Made by a program: the position numbers and the translations under genes
Notes under the pieces: generated by a model
Database searches by the model: none
The model's input: only the letters and a program-made list of their open reading frames with translations
What the model was told of the DNA's origin: nothing
Shown here: piece after piece, positions 60,901 to 64,000 of the stretch
Position numbering within the stretch: the stretch's first letter is position 1
Layout: every line of letters starts with the position of its first letter
Assembly (NCBI GenBank): GCA_029582155.1
Contig: CM055905.1
Span: forward strand, 7,008,062 to 7,072,061
From: Panopea generosa
Lineage: Eukaryota > Mollusca > Bivalvia > Adapedonta > Hiatellidae
Direction: 5' to 3'
Length of the DNA stretch: 64,000 bases

Positions 60901-63545
60901 TTCTTCCACAGTAATTCTCTTTGTTTGCCCTCGCTCCCTTCCCCAGCCCCATAAAGACAACAGACACCCAAAAAAGTAGAAGCTTAAATAGGGGATCGGG
61001 GCATATGCGTTTCCTGAAAAAGATATAGTTTACAAATGGAGTGCTTGTTTCCCATAATGAAGTACATATACCATATATTGCCGTATCAAACAACTGTAAT
61101 ATAGATTAACAGCATCAGGAGTTACCTGTAGTATTCCCGTCTTGAAACCCTTGTCGCTGGACCCAACCCTGATTCCTGCATTCGGATGAAAACATGTTGC
61201 ACTCATACCAAATGCCCAGACCGCCACGATGCTGTTGCAGCCGCTAAGATCTCCCATGAAACACTCATATGGCTCGTTTATCGCGCTTTTATTTTCAGCT
61301 GAAGATGAACCAAATAAGATGGATCAGTCCTATAAACATTATCATTGATAAAACGCTTTCACATGCATCGATAAAACGCTTTCACATGGCATTGATAAAA
61401 CGCTTTCACATTGCATCGATAAAACGCTTTCACGTGGCATTGATAAAACGCTTTCACATTGCATTGATAAAACGCTTTCACATTGCATCGATAATACGCT
61501 TTCACATGGCATTGATAAAACGCTTTCACATTGCATTGATAAAACGCTTTCACATTGCATTGATAATACGCTTTCACATGGCATTGATAAAACGCTTTCA
61601 CATTGCATTGATAAAACGCTTTCACATTGGATTGATCAAACGCTTTCACATGGGATTAATAAAATGAATTTTACATTGGACGGGCATAATATATAATATA
61701 TTTTACGTGAGGCGAATAAAATGTCCATTACATGGTTTTCAAAATATATGTGTGACACTCAGAAATGTACAAGAGCTGTACCGAATGTATATCTCATGAA
61801 GTTTTCCAAATGTATATAATTAAACATTTTTTAAATAAAAATATACATCACATGAGCTGCTTTGCTGACGGAATTGATCGTGAAATATCCTATTTAGGCA
61901 TAGTGCCACCATTGCAAAAAGGAAGTGCTTCCGCGGGGTAGTCGCATAATGGTGGTTATAAATAATCCTCAATTCTTCTTCTTTAAAAATGCATTTTCCT
62001 TATTTTAATGCTCATTTTTTTTATTTGAATGGCATTATTGATGTATTTTGAACATTTTGATAGCATTGTCATGTTTGAATTGTGAATTTAGAAAAGAAAA
62101 TGATGCTTGGAAATTGGGGTATGAATTCATGATTTCGGAAGTCTACTTTCACTTTGTCACCAGTGTACACACTGAGCAGGAAAAAAATATCTTATATGGC
62201 ACATGACCCCTACTTTTCTCATCATATTTTGATAGTGCAGAGGTTAACAAATAGTAAAATGTAGGTTTCACGTCTTTCATTTGGGACTCTCTATGAATGA
62301 CAAGCCTTCAAACTTTTATTATTTACTATAGAATAAAGAACAAAAATCAATGGTGGGGTTACACCTTTAATCATATATACTCGGCTAATTCCGTCACCCT
62401 TTGGAATTAAAACGGTGGCTAGATACGTGTAAAGATATAACTGCTATATTGACACATTTTTTCCATTTTTTTTGGACATGTGACGCCGTTTTTGGGATAG
62501 TGCGCCATCTATATATTTAACCACTGCGCTATGTAAGATTATAACAACATCTGCGGTATAAATCTAAATGCTACCCGGATTTAATCGGTGATGCCCGGAC
62601 ATTTCCGGATGTCTACAGATATAACTGATTTCGGATATACTAAATCATTTGTGTTATTCCGCAGGACAGGTCTAATTCAAATATCGGCGACAATGGTGAG
62701 TTTAAATACGTGTTTTTGATGACAAACAACGGTATTTTGCGCCAGATATGATCAATATAGTCACAATTTATGCTTATACTACTATACCAGTTTTTATTGA
62801 AAAGAAATGGTAGATCTTACTGGTTATGCTTGTTCAAGTAATTGCAAGTATATATTAAATGCTAAACACTGTGAGAACGATAACATGTTTTAATTTGGTT
62901 GATGAAATGTTTACACAAATGAGATATAATAAATGTTTACATCATGAATCAAATTGATTACGTGTTTACACCAGAAGAGTGATTATTATGTTTAAAGATA
63001 TGAATCAAATGTAGTGTTCCTTGAGATTAAAGAAATCTATAGCATATGAAATAACAGTATATGATAAAAGTTAATGTAAGAATATCTGGGGTCGTATTCA
63101 CGAACAATGTTTTAGAACATTCTTAGACGTGAGCTTGCAAATCCCAAATTTCAATCTAAGATATGACAGGTAGAATAATTGTGAGAGTTTATCTGACTAC
63201 ATATTAGGGGGTTCTCTACATATTTGCGAACATTGGCCTAAAAAAATGGTATCTAAGTGTGTTATACAAAATTCATTTTTGAGTGCAAGTCTAAAAATAT
63301 TTTTAAGAATGGTTGGTGAATACCACCGCAGGAAATAACAAAAATGTGCACGATTTAAAACTTACACGGATCTTCACATCCGTATATGAGTATATGATGG
63401 ATAACGTTGATATTGCCTATGTGCGAGTCCACCGCCACCATGTGGTAGTCGTCGTCCTGCGGAAATTCAAACTGCATACACATGTAGGTCGTCTCCTTTA
63501 CTGGAACCGGACTGTCGGGAAATTGAATAGTGTGCTTGACTACAT
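51791..63545 (-). CDS. Copper type II monooxygenase, DBH/MOXD1-like (five exons, 5' end outside window)
   Basis: Five minus-strand exons (63545-63366, 61298-61126, 57100-56857, 56081-55985, 51986-51791) join in consistent phases (1, 0, 1, 2) with GT-AG introns. They encode about 295 residues of the two copper domains of the DBH/PHM/MOXD1 family, which hydroxylates substrates using ascorbate and O2 in the secretory pathway. All six family copper ligands are visible: His-His in VIHHILIYGC and His in LQVHWNNP for CuH; His-x-His in NHMHNLG and Met in QEMCYTF for CuM. Other family motifs are GCNSIVAVWAFG, DLYLTATRRPYDAG and RPGDELSLTC. The signal peptide and DOMON region should lie beyond position 64000. 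After VMYYPKENF the chain ends within 15 residues, so the usual Cys-containing tail is missing unless further exons follow. Substrate cannot be told; MOXD1-like is preferred because the tail differs from DBH. Confidence 0.85.
52043..52430. mobile_element. Foldback element copy 1 (~390 bp)
   Basis: The ends GGGGACCTACGTCACGCGCA and GCGCGTGACGTGCGTTCCC are inverted repeats, and complementarity continues inward for about 190 bp per arm toward a centre near 52265-52300. The element lies in the intron between exons 55985 and 51986. It has no coding sequence. The partner copy is at 53343-53808. Confidence 0.82.
52497..52690 (+). mobile_element. tRNA-derived SINE (family D)
   Basis: A perfect B box, GGTTCGATCC, lies in AGTCGAGGGTTCGATCCTCC, with an A-box-like GCGTGGTCGAATAGTAA upstream. 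The body contains GTTCTTGAGCAAGACATTTT and ends with GTGATTTGTCTTGGTTGTAA. A tail fragment of the same family occurs near 50345. Confidence 0.75.
52743..53115 (+). mobile_element. Interspersed repeat with short TIRs, copy 1
   Basis: It is homologous to 61892-62368 and to the reverse complement of 59413-59850. Shared blocks: GGCATAG.(A/G)CCACCATTG, TTCTTTAAAAATGCA, CTTATTTTAATGCTC, GCATTGTCATGTTTGAA, CTTTCACTTTGTCA, AGTGCAGAGGTT.ACAAA and ATGAATGACAAGC. The ends carry a weak inverted repeat (CACCACCATTG / CAATGGT.GGGTTAC). It is probably a non-autonomous DNA transposon. Confidence 0.75.
53343..53808. mobile_element. Foldback element copy 2 (~465 bp)
   Basis: The ends GCGGGAACCTACGTCACTAG and GCGCGTGACGTAGGTACCCC are inverted repeats, with long complementary arms meeting near 53555-53590. 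The arms are homologous to 52043-52430 (shared GTTACCGGACATGACG-type centre and TTTTTCGT blocks). The right arm contains an ATATATATAT expansion. It has no coding sequence. Confidence 0.82.
53809..55121. other. Intron sequence, no feature supported
   Basis: AT-rich intron DNA between the foldback elements and the LINE relic. No exon fitting the monooxygenase phase and no transposon ends were found. Confidence 0.4.
55122..55646 (-). pseudogene. Internally deleted non-LTR retrotransposon ORF2
   Basis: The open frame of 174 codons has two recognisable parts. Residues about 45-110 (FERHIWKYEHGDYALLKKYQ, ...CIPNKIIKI) resemble the segment between the endonuclease and reverse transcriptase of LINE ORF2. 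Residues about 118-174 (STAHFFLKCRLYQRQR, NILLFGET, IFEAVHKYI) resemble the extreme C-terminal H..L.C..Y...R region. The whole reverse transcriptase is missing, and the two parts are fused in one frame. This is a relic in an intron of the monooxygenase gene, in the same orientation; it has no catalytic core. Confidence 0.75.
55985..56081 (-). CDS. DBH/MOXD1-like small exon after HMH
   Basis: The acceptor is AATTTATTTGTAG and the donor CCACAG|GTAAAC; 97 nt, phase 1 to 2. It reads KAAESSLTSPGNRVYYLGND and EHYDYNSPVYH, matching the family's short linker (...d.hYd.n.Q...) between the CuM His pair and the PGD strand. It is too short to stand out as an open frame but fits the phases of both neighbours exactly. 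Confidence 0.83.
56285..56535 (+). mobile_element. tRNA-derived SINE (family B)
   Basis: The head has GGTGGTGTAGTGGTAGATCG (A box); the B box is diverged. The body shares CATACCAAA..TTTGAAAATG, TACTAGA, GACTG.GTGGG and TAGAAAACT with the copy at 63590-63835. It lies in the upstream flank of the 55985-56081 exon. Confidence 0.78.
56745..56860 (-). mobile_element. tRNA-like SINE head at exon 3 donor
   Basis: On the minus strand it begins GTAAGCTCAGTCAGTAAATC (A box) and continues to GCAAATTCAAATCCCCC (B-box like). The head starts at the first intron bases of the exon 57100-56857, so the donor GGTAAGC and the A box overlap. The body beyond is short or diverged. Confidence 0.6.
56857..57100 (-). 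CDS. DBH/MOXD1-like exon: CuH third His and CuM His-x-His
   Basis: The acceptor is TTGTTTTCCACAG and the donor TTAG|GTAAGC; 244 nt, phase 0 to 1. It encodes VHWNNPEFLSGQTDNSGLDL, YLTATRRPYDAGVL, IPPKKDRHSIVGKCSS, CTKEYM and FNHMHNLG. It starts with the third CuH ligand (His in VHW) and ends with HMH, the CuM pair. The donor overlaps the tRNA-like head of a SINE. Confidence 0.9.
57185..57332 (-). mobile_element. tRNA-derived SINE head (family E)
   Basis: On the minus strand: AGTTAGCTCAGCTGGTAATG (A box) and GGCGTGAGTTTGAATCCCC (B box), a well-conserved tRNA-like head. It sits 85 nt upstream of the acceptor of the exon starting at 57100. Confidence 0.72.
57333..57949. other. Intron sequence, no feature supported
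   Basis: AT-rich intron. The 92-codon minus-strand frame at 57390-57668 shows no motif and is probably chance. Confidence 0.4.
57950..59010. repeat. 18-bp tandem array with 17-bp variant
   Basis: The unit is GGAGTGACAGTATTTTAT, with a 17-bp variant GGTATATAGCATTTTAT interspersed and GAATGACAGTATTTAAT forms. An ordered block recurs at 58090 and 58250 (160 bp), so a higher-order repeat exists. About 58 units lie within the intron between exons 61126 and 57100. Confidence 0.95.
59165..59240 (-). mobile_element. tRNA-like fragment
   Basis: On the minus strand: CCAGTGGTATAGCATCGTAC (A-box side) and GTAGGTTCGATCCTC (perfect B box), about 55 nt apart. It is a SINE head or tRNA pseudogene; the acceptor stem does not close convincingly. 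Confidence 0.6.
59413..59850 (-). mobile_element. Interspersed repeat with short TIRs, copy 3 (inverted)
   Basis: Reverse complement of the family at 61892-62368 and 52743-53115. Shared blocks read on the plus strand: GCCATTGA.TTTTGTTCTTTA, GCTTGTCATTCATAGA, TTGTCAACCTCTGCAC and TTATAACCGCCATTATGCG. Confidence 0.75.
59851..60486. other. Intron sequence, no feature supported
   Basis: No exon, RNA gene or transposon end was recognised in this stretch. Confidence 0.4.
60487..60700 (+). mobile_element. tRNA-derived SINE (family C)
   Basis: The head CCGACTGGTCTAAGACCA carries a diverged A box and ATAGGTTCGAGTTTC a good B box. The body GCAGAAGGACTCAGTCTGAG, then TCAGTAAAACT and CCTGAAATATGTTGAAAATG, matches 30578-30785. 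Confidence 0.78.
61126..61298 (-). CDS. DBH/MOXD1-like exon: WAFG region
   Basis: The acceptor is GGTTCATCTTCAG and the donor ACTACAG|GTAACT; 173 nt. It encodes NEPYECFMGDLSGCNSI, VAVWAFGMSATCFHPNAG and GFKTGILQ, equivalent to the C..vl.aWA.G....P...G segment of DBH. It joins the next exon in phase 0 to make LQVHW. Confidence 0.88.
61347..61665. repeat. 24-bp tandem array (about 13 units)
   Basis: The unit is GATAAAACGCTTTCACATTG plus CATT, with GG/TG and C/T variants. Three frames are open because 24 is a multiple of three. It lies in the intron between exons 63366 and 61298, about 50 bp upstream of the acceptor. Confidence 0.95.
61892..62368 (+). mobile_element. Interspersed repeat with short TIRs, copy 2
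   Basis: The longest copy of the family. It starts GGCATAGTGCCACCATTGC and ends CAATGGTGGGGTTACACC, whose reverse complement begins GGTGTAACCCCACCATTG, so a short imperfect terminal inverted repeat is visible. No coding sequence. Confidence 0.78.
62369..63365. other. Intron sequence, no feature supported
   Basis: AT-rich first visible intron of the monooxygenase gene. No further exon was found; the downstream end is the GTAAGT donor at 63365. Confidence 0.4.
63366..63545 (-). CDS. DBH/MOXD1-like exon: CuH His-His
   Basis: The acceptor is TTCAATTTACAG and the donor CCGT|GTAAGT; 180 nt. The frame reads VVKHTIQFPDSPVP, ETTYMCMQFEFP and INVIHHILIYGCEDP, i.e. the start of the N-terminal copper domain with the paired His ligands and the following Cys. 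It begins with two bases of a split codon, so at least one more exon lies upstream, outside the window. Confidence 0.88.
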
Positions 63546-63589
63546 CTGTAAATTGAAGAAAATTAAGTTTATGTGTGTATTTTACTCTT

Positions 63590-63835
63590 TTATACCACAG
63601 CGGTGGTCTCGAACGCGGGTTCGATCACCAGCCGGGTCATACCAAAGATTTGAAAATGGTACTAGAAGTTGGCATTCATCATTTAGAAGAGTGTTCTAGG
63701 TCTGGTCTACCCGGTGTCTGTATAATGTGACTGGGTGGGCTGTCATACCATTTCTCTGTGGCATGATACTGCAGTGTTCTAGCGCTTAGAAAACTGTCTG
63801 ACACCAACGCGATATGACTGAAATAATTGTTCAAA
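63590..63835 (+). mobile_element. tRNA-derived SINE (family B), A box partly lost
   Basis: B box CGGGTTCGATCACC; the body CATACCAAAGATTTGAAAAT, then GGTACTAGAAG, GTGACTGGGTGGGCTG, ATTTCTCTGTGGCATGATAC and GCTTAGAAAACTGT matches 56285-56535. The head is shortened between the A and B boxes. A tandem array follows at its 3' end. Confidence 0.78.
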
Positions 63836-64000
63836 GCGACCACTATACATCAAAGCGATGCTAACCACTATACAAGAAAGCGACGCTAACCACTATACAA
63901 GAAAGCGACGCTAACCACTATACAAGAAAGCGACGCTAACCACTATACAACAAAGCGACGCTAACCACTATACAACAAAGCTACGCTAACCACTATACAT
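63836..64000. repeat. 25-bp tandem array, runs off the window
   Basis: The unit is AAGCGACGCTAACCACTATA plus CAAGA (or CAACA). About 6.5 units are visible, and the array is cut by the right edge. It begins at the 3' end of the SINE, whose last bases (AAAGCGACCACTATACA) look like a shortened unit. Confidence 0.93.

Noticed and set aside
60893..61093. 66-codon minus-strand frame next to exon 61126
   Set aside because: It lies in the intron after the GTAACT donor; the reading has no family features.
61269..61667. Frames of 88-132 codons at the 24-bp array
   Set aside because: An eight-codon period open in three frames; the array lies in an intron of the monooxygenase gene.

Overview
The window looks like nuclear DNA of a marine or freshwater bivalve mollusc. 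It is AT-rich, has split genes with GT-AG introns, several tRNA-derived SINE families, and a Helentron/pearl-type element with a GTCT microsatellite and ~150-bp core repeats, a class best known from bivalves. The species cannot be fixed from the sequence; the extreme tandem-repeat load would suit a dreissenid or similar clam, which is only a guess. There are no rRNA, operon or prokaryotic features.

Layout. Twelve tandem arrays fill well over half of the window (about 36 kb by my count): 51-bp units (216-6105), 31-bp (10859-20044), 38-bp (20998-25955), ~64-bp composite (26709-27390), 61/62-bp (29893-30245), 33-bp (31070-33618), 12-bp (35877-36147), 59-bp (37900-38375), 45-bp (39570-50130), 18-bp (57950-59010), 24-bp (61347-61665) and 25-bp (63836 to the window edge). 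The larger arrays show higher-order repeats. The very long open frames inside the 51-bp and 45-bp arrays exist on both strands because the unit is a multiple of three; I do not treat them as genes.

Genes. (1) Minus strand, 63545 down to 51791: five exons in matching splice phase encode the catalytic core of a copper type II, ascorbate-dependent monooxygenase (DBH/MOXD1 family). All six expected copper ligands are visible. The 5' part lies beyond the right edge. (2) Minus strand, 38767-38393: a terminal coding exon for a Cys-rich protein with a hydrophobic C-terminal tail. It is either the far C-terminal exon of gene 1 or a separate gene. (3) Plus strand, 28640-30494 (perhaps from 26185): phase-compatible exons of a Ulp1/SENP-type (C48) cysteine protease domain. 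The catalytic Asp position is Asn and the chain stops before the Cys region, so it is probably a relic or a non-catalytic paralogue. (4) Minus strand 55646-55122: an internally deleted non-LTR retrotransposon ORF2.

Mobile elements sit mainly in the introns of gene 1: tRNA-derived SINEs, two foldback elements with long inverted arms, three copies of a ~450-bp repeat with short terminal inverted repeats, and the LINE relic. A 230-bp piggyBac-like MITE (TTAA/CCCTTTAC ends), a 106-bp hairpin and a Helentron-like element lie elsewhere.

The most unusual theme is tandem amplification of splice-donor sequence. The 61/62-bp array starts exactly at the 5' splice site of C48 exon 29854-29899 and repeats that donor about six times. 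The 51-bp array carries a near-perfect donor (AAG|GTAAGT) on the minus strand in nearly each of ~115 units. One MOXD1-like donor also overlaps the start of a SINE. The 33-bp array carries ~77 copies of a palindromic pair of GATA motifs.
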